This document shows, one piece after another, positions 6,809 through 13,817 of a DNA stretch of 21,487 nt. The stretch's first letter is position 1, and each line of letters starts with the position of its first letter. Under the pieces are notes generated by a model. That model was not told where the DNA came from, did not search any database, and saw nothing but the letters and a program-made list of their open reading frames with translations. The stretch covers positions 1 through 21,487 of the forward strand of contig URDR01000050.1 in the NCBI GenBank assembly GCA_900546645.1, in the 5' to 3' direction. Both the position numbers and the translations under genes were made by a program. This DNA comes from an uncultured Bacteroides sp. (lineage in GTDB: Bacteria > Bacteroidota > Bacteroidia > Bacteroidales > Bacteroidaceae).

Positions 6809-8335
6809 ATGGAAAACTATCCCAAAATAGAAATCATGGATACAACGTTACGCGATGGAGAGCAAACCAGTGGCGTATCATTTGTACCTCATGAAAAGCT
6901 GATGATTGCCCGTCTGCTTTTGGAAGATTTGAAAGTGGATCGTGTTGAGGTTGCTTCGGCACGTGTTTCAGAAGGAGAGTTCGGAGCTGTAAAGATGATA
7001 TGCGACTGGGCTGCCCGTAGAAATCTGTTGCCGAAGGTTGAAGTATTGGGATTCGTAGATGGAGGAGTATCTGTTGACTGGATACATGGGGCCGGTTGCC
7101 GTGTCATTAATTTATTGACCAAAGGCTCAGAGAAACATTGTAAATATCAGTTGAAGAAAACACTCGATGAACATTTGGAAGATATTCGTAGTGTGGTGAG
7201 TTATGCCCATGAACATGATATGGATGTGAATGTTTATCTGGAAGACTGGAGTAATGGTATAAAGGATTCGCCCGATTATGTATTCGGGCTCATCGATGGT
7301 CTGAAAAATACCGGTATCCGTCGTTTTATGCTTCCAGACACATTGGGTATTCTAAATCCCTTGCAGGTAATCGAATATATGCGGAAAATGAAGAAGCGTT
7401 ATCCTGATTTGCATTTCGATTTTCATGCGCATAATGATTACGATTTGGCTGTAAGTAATGTATTGGCCGCTGTGTTATGTGGAGTTAAAGGATTGCATAC
7501 GACAATCAATGGATTAGGTGAGCGTGCCGGAAATGCCCCTCTTGCCAGTGTGCAGGCTATTCTAAAAGATCATTTTCATGCTGTTACAGCCATCGATGAA
7601 AGTCGCTTGAACGATGTAAGTCGTGTAGTTGAGTCTTATTCGGGTGTAACAATTCCAGCCAATAAGCCAATTGTTGGCGATAGTGTTTTTACGCAGGTAG
7701 CCGGAGTACATGCTGATGGAGATAATAAGAATAATTTGTATTGTAATGATTTGCTGCCTGAACGGTTTGGCAGAATCCGTGAGTATGCACTGGGGAAAAC
7801 ATCTGGTAAGGCCAATATCCGGAAAAACTTGGAAAGTCTCGGACTGGAACTGGATGAAGAGTCAATGAAAAAAGTGACTGAGCGCATCATTCAGTTAGGC
7901 GACCGCAAGGAGCTGGTAACACAAGAAGATTTACCTTATATCATCAGTGATGTGCTGAAGCATGACGGAGAGAAAAATAAAGTACGTCTGTTAAGCTATT
8001 TTGTTACTTTGGCTCAAGGATTGAAGCCCATGGCCACTCTCAGTATTGAAATCAATGGACAGACCTATCAAGAAAGCTCCTCTGGTGACGGTCAATATGA
8101 TGCTTTTGTTCGTGCACTGCGCAAAATATATAAAGGAACTCTTGGAAGAAAGTTTCCTATGCTGATAAATTATGCGGTAACAATTCCACCAGGTGGGCGG
8201 ACAGATGCGTTTGTGCACACGGTGATTACATGGAGTTATGAAAATAGAGAGTTCCGTACGCGCGGATTGGATGCAGACCAAACAGAGGCTGCGATTAAGG
8301 CTACAATCAAGATGTTGAATATAATAGAAGAATAA
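6809..8335 (+). CDS. cimA: (R)-citramalate synthase, Leptospira type (second DRE-TIM synthase of the operon)
   Basis: Probably condenses acetyl-CoA with pyruvate to citramalate, the first step of threonine-independent isoleucine synthesis. It has the synthase barrel (DTTLRDGEQ 11-19; HAHND 206-210; GLGERAGNAPL near 235-245) and a C-terminal regulatory domain (from about 385), 508 aa in all. Residues I recall as pyruvate-pocket and catalytic residues of Leptospira interrogans CimA (R16, D17, L81, L104, Y144, H302, D304, N310, L311, Y312) all recur here with an offset of one: R15, D16, L80, L103, Y143, H301, D303, N309, L310, Y311. LeuA in the same operon differs at these places. The ATG at 6809 follows AAAGG; an in-frame TTG at 6779 would add ten residues unlike the family. 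Such genes are often labelled 2-isopropylmalate synthase. A second LeuA cannot be excluded without an assay. Confidence 0.87.
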   Translation: MENYPKIEIMDTTLRDGEQTSGVSFVPHEKLMIARLLLEDLKVDRVEVASARVSEGEFGAVKMICDWAARRNLLPKVEVLGFVDGGVSVDWIHGAGCRVINLLTKGSEKHCKYQLKKTLDEHLEDIRSVVSYAHEHDMDVNVYLEDWSNGIKDSPDYVFGLIDGLKNTGIRRFMLPDTLGILNPLQVIEYMRKMKKRYPDLHFDFHAHNDYDLAVSNVLAAVLCGVKGLHTTINGLGERAGNAPLASVQAILKDHFHAVTAIDESRLNDVSRVVESYSGVTIPANKPIVGDSVFTQVAGVHADGDNKNNLYCNDLLPERFGRIREYALGKTSGKANIRKNLESLGLELDEESMKKVTERIIQLGDRKELVTQEDLPYIISDVLKHDGEKNKVRLLSYFVTLAQGLKPMATLSIEINGQTYQESSSGDGQYDAFVRALRKIYKGTLGRKFPMLINYAVTIPPGGRTDAFVHTVITWSYENREFRTRGLDADQTEAAIKATIKMLNIIEE

Positions 8336-8340
8336 GAATT

Positions 8341-9402
8341 ATGGAATTTAAAATTGCAGTATTGGCAGGCGATGGCATCGGACCGGAAATCTCGGTTCAG
8401 GGTGTGGATGTGATGACTGCTGTATGTGAGAAGTTCGGACATAAAGTAAGTTATGAATATGCGCTATGTGGTGCGCATGCCATTGATGAAGTGGGTGACC
8501 CTTTTCCTGAAAAGACTTACGAAGTTTGTAAGCAGGCAGATGCTGTCTTGTTTTCGGCAGTAGGCGACCCTAAATTCGATAACGACCCGACAGCCAAAGT
8601 ACGTCCGGAACAAGGACTGCTGGCTATGCGAAAAAAACTGGGATTATTTGCAAATATCCGTCCGGTACAGACTTTCAAATGCTTGTTGCATAAATCTCCT
8701 TTGCGTGCAGAACTGGTTGAAGGGGCTGACTTTCTTTGTATCCGTGAGTTGACAGGAGGTATGTATTTCGGAGAAAAATATCAGGACAGTGAAAAAGCAT
8801 ACGATACAAATATGTATACACGTCCGGAAATAGAGCGTATTTTGAAGGTGGGATTTGAGTATGCCATGAAGCGTCGGAAACACTTAACGGTAGTTGATAA
8901 AGCAAACGTACTGGCATCTTCCCGTCTATGGCGTCAGATTGCGCAGGAAATGGCTCCTCAATATCCTGAGGTAACTACTGACTATATGTATGTGGATAAT
9001 GCGGCGATGCGTATGATTCAGGAACCCACTTTCTTTGATGTAATGGTAACAGAAAATACATTCGGCGATATATTAACCGATGAAGGTTCTTGTATCAGCG
9101 GATCAATGGGGTTGCTTCCTTCTGCTTCTACAGGTGAAAGCACACCGGTTTTCGAGCCGATTCATGGTTCATGGCCCCAAGCCAAAGGCTTGAATATAGC
9201 CAATCCGTTGGCACAGATTCTTTCTGTAGCGATGCTGTTTGAATACTTTAACTGCAAAGAAGAAGGCGACTTGATTCGCCGTGCAGTAGACGCTTCGCTG
9301 GATGAATGTGTGCGGACACCGGAAATCCAGGTAGAGGGTGGAGCGAAATACGGAACGAAAGAAGTAGGTGCTTGGATTGTGAATTATATCCGCAAAGCTT
9401 AA
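8341..9402 (+). CDS. leuB: 3-isopropylmalate dehydrogenase
   Basis: NAD-dependent oxidative decarboxylation of 3-isopropylmalate to 2-oxoisocaproate; with CimA upstream it can also take 3-methylmalate to 2-oxobutyrate. Motifs of the isocitrate/isopropylmalate dehydrogenase family are LAGDGIGPEI (8-17), RELTGGMYFGE (about 135-145), the catalytic Lys in VDKANVLASSRLWR, and the metal-binding Asp cluster in YVDNAAM and FGDILTDEGS. The C-terminal EPIHGSWPQAKGLNIANP region takes the place of the more common HGSAPDIAG but is in the right position. At 353 aa it is of normal size. It starts 5 nt after the cimA stop, so the two are probably translationally coupled. It is the last gene of the operon. 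Confidence 0.96.
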   Translation: MEFKIAVLAGDGIGPEISVQGVDVMTAVCEKFGHKVSYEYALCGAHAIDEVGDPFPEKTYEVCKQADAVLFSAVGDPKFDNDPTAKVRPEQGLLAMRKKLGLFANIRPVQTFKCLLHKSPLRAELVEGADFLCIRELTGGMYFGEKYQDSEKAYDTNMYTRPEIERILKVGFEYAMKRRKHLTVVDKANVLASSRLWRQIAQEMAPQYPEVTTDYMYVDNAAMRMIQEPTFFDVMVTENTFGDILTDEGSCISGSMGLLPSASTGESTPVFEPIHGSWPQAKGLNIANPLAQILSVAMLFEYFNCKEEGDLIRRAVDASLDECVRTPEIQVEGGAKYGTKEVGAWIVNYIRKA

Positions 9403-9448
9403 TGTGTTGACTGATTGATATCGGTTTGATAAAAAACAGATATATGAA

Positions 9449-9488
9449 AAGGAGGGGGTATGCGATTGGTTTTGCATACTCCCTCCTT
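9449..9488. terminator. Hairpin between convergent leuB and the helicase gene
   Basis: A 15-bp stem (9449-9463 with 9474-9488, one G-U pair) surrounds a 10-nt loop, between two genes that converge. On the + strand it is followed by TTATATATAG; on the minus strand by TTTTC. Neither is a strong T run, so termination efficiency is uncertain, but the position fits a shared terminator. Confidence 0.65.
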
Positions 9489-9538
9489 ATATATAGAAGA
9501 ATCGGCATATTGGTTCATTCTCCATGGGTAGAGTAGAT

Positions 9539-11539
9539 TCATTTATTCTTATTTTTTTTCAGCTCAGAAGCTATGCGCCGGTGTAATTCAGCTTCATCTT
9601 CTTTTCCGAAGCGCTCTAATGCGTCTGCAAACCATTCGTGAGCAGCTGCATGTTGTGGCTTTAAACTGGTAGCTTTGTCTAAATCAGCCAGAGCTCCCTC
9701 ATTGTCTCCCATGTGCAGCCGCAATTTTCCCCGGTTATAAACCGCTTTAAATTCGTTCGGGCGAATTCGGACAGCCTTTTCCAGACATTCGCGTGCTTCC
9801 TCCATACGTCCGTCATCGAATAAGGTGACTCCTTTTCTCACCCAAGCATCTGTGTATTGAGGGTAAAGTTCAATAGCCTTGTCGTAATTAGCTATGGCTG
9901 CACGTACGTCATGAGCCTTTGTGATACACTCATTGCCCATCAGATAATATTCTTTCGCATACTTTTCCAGATTTTTTTGTTGCTCTCTCATTTGCTCCTT
10001 CAGTCTCAGGTTTTCTTCTTTTAGCTGGTTGATTATACTGAGTTTTTTGCGGATAAAGCGTTGGATAACCGGTTTTTCTATATCATACCGACTATGTATT
10101 GCTTTAAAAAAATGGGTGAGGAAGGTAGCAAAGTCGCCCTTGTTGAATGACTCTACTGAAGCGGCATACTGGATATCCGCCTGTGCCTGCTTCATGGCGC
10201 GTTCTATGGCCTGTTCGTTATTAAACCGGTGCGAGAACGATACAATTTCCGGCCGTACGAAAATATCAGCTCGTGTGATTTCTCGTTTAAGCTGGATTCC
10301 TTCCAGCGAGGTGCAGCGGCTGAGTGCCACATAGGTCTGTCCTCCTGCAAAGACTCCACCGCTGAAATCAATGATAGCCCGGCTAAACGTCAGTCCTTGA
10401 CTTTTATGTACCGTGATAGCCCATGCCAGACGGATGGGGTATTGAATAAAGGTGCCTAACTCTTCTTCTTCTATTTTCTTTTCAGTTTCATTATAGCGGT
10501 ATCTTACGTTACTCCAGCTTTCTTTATGTACATCAAATTCTTTGCCATCTTCTGTAACGACATACATGATACCATCGTCCGACATTCCGGAGATAGTGCC
10601 GATTGTTCCGTTTACCCATCGCTTTTCCTGATCATTTTTAATGAATATAACCTGCGCTCCGGGCTTTACAATGAGCTCCATGAGTGTGGGAAGACTGTTT
10701 TCAGGAAACTCTCCGTGAATTTCTCCTTGTAGTTTAACCGCTTTTCCGGGCAACTCCGCCAGTTTTTGTTCATTGATATGATCAACTGTATCGCGTCGGG
10801 TAGCAAGCGTGATATACATATCGTTTTCTCCTTTATGTATTGGTGCATTGCAGCGTGTGTTAAGCAGCTGTAGGTCTGCACTTCCGGCAGTATTGGTTCG
10901 GATGCGGTCAAGTACCCCTACAAACACTTTATCGGTTTGTCGGTATACTTTGGTCAATTCAATGGCTACCAGCTCCATTTCCTGAAAGACGCGTGCCGAG
11001 AAGAAATAGGGGTTAGGGTAAAAGCGGCTGATTATTTCCCGTTCATCAGCTTTTACCACAGGCTCCAGCTGAAAGATGTCGCCCACTAACAACACTTGTT
11101 TTCCGCCAAAAGGTTCGCGCATATTTCGTGAATAGATACGTAATACTTTATCAATGAAATCAATGATATCAGCCCGTACCATTGAGATTTCATCAATGAT
11201 AACCAGTTCGATGTTTTGGATGAGTTTTCGGTGGTCGGATGAATACTTTAGCGTATCATGTAATTTTTTTCCTTGAAAATTCGGGTCATCGGGTAGTAAA
11301 GGATGAAAAGGGAGTTTGAAGAAACTGTGCAGTGTGCTTCCTCCGGCATTGATTGCTGCGATACCCGTTGGGGCTAAAACAACATATTTCTTTTTAGTTA
11401 CCTTGCATACATGTTTCAGGAAGGTAGATTTTCCCGTTCCTGCTTTTCCTGTAAGAAAGACAGACTGGCGGGTATATTGTATCAGCCGTAAGGCATTTTG
11501 AAATTCCGGATTGTTAGTATCAATAGAAGTTTGCGACAT
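9539..11539 (-). CDS. Pif1-like SF1B helicase with C-terminal coiled coil and TPR repeats
   Basis: ATP-dependent DNA helicase of the Pif1/RecD-like group. Helicase motifs in order: Walker A GKAGTGKS (31-38), Walker B IIDEIS (114-119), GDIFQLEPV (153-161), VHKSQG (377-382) and YVALSR (403-408). A heptad-like stretch near 500-525 (KEENLRLKEQMREQQKNLEK) predicts a short coiled coil. Residues 530-650 hold about three TPR units (for example AIANYDKAIELYPQ and ARECLEKAVRIRPN), which bind protein partners. The 666-aa form starts at the ATG at 11539; the in-frame GTG at 11563 lies inside the stem of the tRNA terminator. No promoter is visible between the tRNA and this start. Pif1 helicases unwind G-quadruplexes and R-loops in other organisms; the role here is inferred only. 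Confidence 0.88.
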   Translation of the reverse strand: MSQTSIDTNNPEFQNALRLIQYTRQSVFLTGKAGTGKSTFLKHVCKVTKKKYVVLAPTGIAAINAGGSTLHSFFKLPFHPLLPDDPNFQGKKLHDTLKYSSDHRKLIQNIELVIIDEISMVRADIIDFIDKVLRIYSRNMREPFGGKQVLLVGDIFQLEPVVKADEREIISRFYPNPYFFSARVFQEMELVAIELTKVYRQTDKVFVGVLDRIRTNTAGSADLQLLNTRCNAPIHKGENDMYITLATRRDTVDHINEQKLAELPGKAVKLQGEIHGEFPENSLPTLMELIVKPGAQVIFIKNDQEKRWVNGTIGTISGMSDDGIMYVVTEDGKEFDVHKESWSNVRYRYNETEKKIEEEELGTFIQYPIRLAWAITVHKSQGLTFSRAIIDFSGGVFAGGQTYVALSRCTSLEGIQLKREITRADIFVRPEIVSFSHRFNNEQAIERAMKQAQADIQYAASVESFNKGDFATFLTHFFKAIHSRYDIEKPVIQRFIRKKLSIINQLKEENLRLKEQMREQQKNLEKYAKEYYLMGNECITKAHDVRAAIANYDKAIELYPQYTDAWVRKGVTLFDDGRMEEARECLEKAVRIRPNEFKAVYNRGKLRLHMGDNEGALADLDKATSLKPQHAAAHEWFADALERFGKEDEAELHRRIASELKKNKNK

Positions 11540-11547
11540 ATTGCAAT

Positions 11548-11585
11548 AAAAAAAGACAACCACTTTTGGTTAAGTAGCTGTCTTT
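11548..11585 (-). terminator. Terminator of tRNA-Lys, abutting the helicase start
   Basis: On the minus strand a 14-bp stem (11572-11585 with 11552-11565, two G-U pairs) with a 6-nt loop is followed by a run of seven T (A on the plus strand at 11548-11554). It begins 4 nt after the tRNA 3' end and its T run ends 8 nt before the helicase ATG at 11539. Confidence 0.85.
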
Positions 11586-11589
11586 ACTT

Positions 11590-11665
11590 TGGTGATCCGC
11601 CTGGGGCTCGAACCCAGGACCCCAACATTAAAAGTGTTGTGCTCTACCTGCTGAGCTAGCGAATC
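11590..11665 (-). tRNA. tRNA-Lys (anticodon UUU)
   Basis: A 76-nt tRNA gene read on the minus strand. The acceptor stem GATTCGC/GCGGATC pairs with one G-U. The D arm contains AGCTCAGCAGGTAGAGC. The anticodon arm is CAACA-CTTTTAA-TGTTG, giving anticodon UUU. The T arm contains the GGTTCGAGCCC core. Discriminator A and an encoded CCA follow. It is the only RNA gene I see. Confidence 0.97.
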
Positions 11666-11700
11666 AAACCTGCGTTGCATTCATTTCCTGATTGCGAGTG

Positions 11701-11732
11701 CAAAGGTATGCGTTTTGGTTGAAACTACCAAA
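11701..11732 (-). promoter_or_regulatory. Promoter of tRNA-Lys
   Basis: Read on the minus strand: TTTG (11729-11732), a 20-nt spacer, and TACCTTTG (11701-11708), matching the Bacteroides consensus exactly. The start point would fall about 30 nt before the mature tRNA. It lies 22 nt past the stop of the AI-2E family gene, which has no terminator of its own. Confidence 0.75.
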
Positions 11733-11754
11733 TATTACAGCTACTTTTTTTGAA

Positions 11755-12894
11755 TTATTTTTCTACTTTTTTGTTATTGTCCTGATTATCAGCTGTTATT
11801 TGTTCTGATAAAAAATCAAGATCTTTTCGTCGGATATACTTTTGGTAATATGAAAGCAGGAGCGTGGTGCAAGGAAGTGCGATAATCATTCCCAACATTC
11901 CCATCAGTGAGCCCCATATCGATAGGGAAAGCAAGATGATAGCAGGATTTAGTCCGGTAATTTTTCCCATAATTTTAGGCACCAGGAAAGCGTCTTGTAT
12001 GAGCTGCACGATGCAGAATACCAATAACGCCGAGCCTAAAATCCACCAGAAATTATCTCCTGTATCGGCAGCTTTAAGTAATGCCAGCAGAATGGTAGGA
12101 ACAAATCCGATGATTTGCAGATAGGGTACCATATTGAGCAGTCCGATGAAAAGGCCCAGTCCGATGGCAAGAGGAAAATCGATAATAAGGAAACCGATGC
12201 TGAATAAGATACCTACACAGAATGCCACTACCGCCTGTCCGCGAAAATACCGGTTCATACTGTCCTTTATGTCTGTGGTTAGTTTGATGGTTTTGTCTCG
12301 GTGCTTGGCAGGAAGCAGGGTTATCCACCCGCTGGCTATCTGTTCATAGTCGAGCAAGATAAAAAACAGGTAAAGCAGCATGATGAATACGGTAATCAGT
12401 GCCAGTACGATATTATACGATGTAGAAATCAGATTCCACATTTGCGGTACCAGTTTCTGGAAAGCAGTCATCACATTTTCTGCATTCAGGGTTTCCTTCA
12501 GCCAAATAGGGTCGATGTTTTCACGTAGAAACTGAGTGATGGTTTTGGGGATAGAAGCTCCTCCGTTTCCTTCGATGAAATAGACTTCAATCAAGTGCTT
12601 TAGCCGGACACATTCTTCGATCATGGGTGGAATAAAAAAGCAGCCTGCCCCTGCTATTACAATCAGCAGGGTAAGCATAACTGCTACGATAGAAACCACT
12701 CGGTTTTTCATACGCAGTTTGTGCTGGTAGAAAGTAACCATAGGGTAAGTAAGATAGGCTACCAGCCAAGCCATGAAAAAAGGCAATAGCACTCCGCTGA
12801 GACGTTTCAGCAAATAAAGTATGGCTATAACGACTGCTCCGCTTAGCACCCCTCGGATGAAGCTGTCGAACGTGATTTTTTTCTGATTAAGCAT
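11755..12894 (-). CDS. AI-2E/PerM family transporter
   Basis: Integral inner-membrane protein of the AI-2E exporter family (PF01594; E. coli PerM, TqsA, YdiK). Hydrophobic segments lie near residues 15-50 (two), 65-87, 155-180, 215-240, 245-270, 280-300 and 310-345, with a large soluble loop between the third and fourth, as in the family. The segment GLLNMVPYLQIIGFVPTILLAL is the conserved region of the family. Members move diverse substrates (autoinducer-2, Na+/H+ antiport), so none can be named here. I start it at the ATG at 12894 (379 aa). That codon overlaps the end of tdk by 8 nt (ATGCTTAA), which indicates translational coupling; an upstream in-frame extension would lie entirely within tdk. 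Confidence 0.9.
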   Translation of the reverse strand: MLNQKKITFDSFIRGVLSGAVVIAILYLLKRLSGVLLPFFMAWLVAYLTYPMVTFYQHKLRMKNRVVSIVAVMLTLLIVIAGAGCFFIPPMIEECVRLKHLIEVYFIEGNGGASIPKTITQFLRENIDPIWLKETLNAENVMTAFQKLVPQMWNLISTSYNIVLALITVFIMLLYLFFILLDYEQIASGWITLLPAKHRDKTIKLTTDIKDSMNRYFRGQAVVAFCVGILFSIGFLIIDFPLAIGLGLFIGLLNMVPYLQIIGFVPTILLALLKAADTGDNFWWILGSALLVFCIVQLIQDAFLVPKIMGKITGLNPAIILLSLSIWGSLMGMLGMIIALPCTTLLLSYYQKYIRRKDLDFLSEQITADNQDNNKKVEK

Positions 12895-13495
12895 TTTGGG
12901 TGTTTTTTTGTTCTTCTGCTCTTGCTTTTTGATAACAGCAGCGGCAAAGAGGTTCGTATTCTTCTTTTTCGCCAAGAAGCACCCGGCGTTCATTGGCTAC
13001 AGTGCGGTGTGATACATAGGCCAGGTTCCCGCATTTTACGCAGATGGCGTGTACTTTGGTCACTTCATCTGCTACGGCGCAGAGAGCCGGAATGGGACCG
13101 AAGGGAAGTCCTTTGAAGTCCATGTCAAGTCCGGCTATGACAACGCGTACTCCCCGGTTGGCAAGTTCATTGCAGACCTCCACCAAACCTTCGTCGAAAA
13201 ACTGGGCTTCATCAATGCCTACCACATCGATTTCCGAGGCAAGCAGCAGGATGCTGGCAGAACTGCTGACAGGTGTAGATGAGATGGAGCGCTGGTCGTG
13301 AGAAACTACCTTTTCATCGGAGTAACGGGTATCAATGGCTGGTTTGAATATCTCTACCCGTTGGCGTGCAAAGGTGGCGCGTTTTAACCTGCGTATCAGT
13401 TCCTCTGTTTTTCCGGAAAACATAGAGCCGCAGATTACTTCTATTCGTCCTTTCCTACAGGTTTCATCTCGATGAGCTTCTGAAAATAGCACCAT
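12887..13495 (-). CDS. tdk: Thymidine kinase, type II
   Basis: Cytosolic salvage enzyme that phosphorylates thymidine (and deoxyuridine) with ATP. The P-loop GSMFSGKT is at 23-30. DEAQFF (95-100) holds the presumed catalytic base E96. The lasso/zinc region has the paired cysteines CVKCG near 150 and CRCC near 187. At 202 aa it is of usual size for the tetrameric, feedback-inhibited class. The ATG at 13495 gives about 15 residues before the conserved RIEVICGSM core, as in other Bacteroidota. It is first in a two-gene unit with the AI-2E family gene, which it overlaps by 8 nt. Its 5' UTR of about 120 nt carries two hairpins (see 13496-13817). Confidence 0.95.
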   Translation of the reverse strand: MVLFSEAHRDETCRKGRIEVICGSMFSGKTEELIRRLKRATFARQRVEIFKPAIDTRYSDEKVVSHDQRSISSTPVSSSASILLLASEIDVVGIDEAQFFDEGLVEVCNELANRGVRVVIAGLDMDFKGLPFGPIPALCAVADEVTKVHAICVKCGNLAYVSHRTVANERRVLLGEKEEYEPLCRCCYQKARAEEQKNTQNA

Positions 13496-13622
13496 ATGAC
13501 TTTGTTTTAAGTTTTTAAGTTATTGAGTTTTTGAATTCTTAAGTATAGAGCTAAGAAAAAAAGATAACGTATCTCTTGAAAGCCTGAACAAAATCTGAAC
13601 AGGCTCTTAATCGATTGAATTA

Positions 13623-13654
13623 CAAATGTACGATGTTGTTTTTGAATGAGCGAA
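13623..13654 (-). promoter_or_regulatory. Probable tdk promoter
   Basis: On the minus strand TACATTTG (13623-13630) matches the -7 consensus. A 20-nt spacer leads to TTCG (13651-13654), one mismatch from TTTG. The predicted start near 13616 gives a leader of about 120 nt. The -33 element coincides with one arm of the 9-bp inverted repeat. Confidence 0.5.
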
Positions 13655-13787
13655 TGATTTTAGTTTTTTCTTTTCTCATCGCCGGATGGAGCATGGAAAC
13701 CTGCATGGTGGCAGTTCGCTCATACCTCCGACTCACAAACAAGTGTTAAATATTAACCAAACAGCGACGGTGGATGCAAAAACTTTC

Positions 13788-13795
13788 TATCTTTG
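13788..13795 (+). promoter_or_regulatory. Probable rsmI -7 promoter element
   Basis: TATCTTTG matches TAnnTTTG and lies 22 nt before the rsmI ATG, implying a very short leader. No TTTG is found 18-21 nt upstream, so the call rests on the -7 box only. Confidence 0.45.
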
Positions 13796-13817
13796 TTCAA
13801 ATAAGAAAGAATGTAAT

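Larger units (their letters stand above)
13496..13817. other. Divergent intergenic region between tdk and rsmI
   Basis: This 322-nt stretch holds both promoters (separate entries). The tdk leader contains, on the minus strand, an AGCCTG...CAGGCT hairpin (13581-13605), then an AT-rich stem of about 8 bp around GATACGTTATC followed by a T7 run (near 13554-13576). Next to the tdk ATG is an A-rich stretch with repeated AACTTAAAA units (13501-13540). A 9-bp inverted repeat, ATGAGCGAA (13646-13654) and TTCGCTCAT (13715-13723), lies between the two promoters. The frame of rsmI is open upstream to 13686, but this part carries the rsmI promoter and I do not count it as coding. Confidence 0.6.

Noticed and set aside
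9464..9488. Sequence shared between the leuB-end hairpin and 14520-14537 (TTTTGCATA followed by CCCTCC)
   Set aside because: The resemblance is short and imperfect, and the second copy does not form a comparable hairpin; probably coincidence.
12895..12993. N-terminal extension of the AI-2E family protein
   Set aside because: It would be read entirely from within tdk in another frame. The ATG at 12894 gives the usual family start and a classic stop-start overlap.
13686..13817. 44-codon N-terminal extension of rsmI
   Set aside because: Family similarity begins at the ATG at 13818, and the TATCTTTG promoter element at 13788 lies within the extension.
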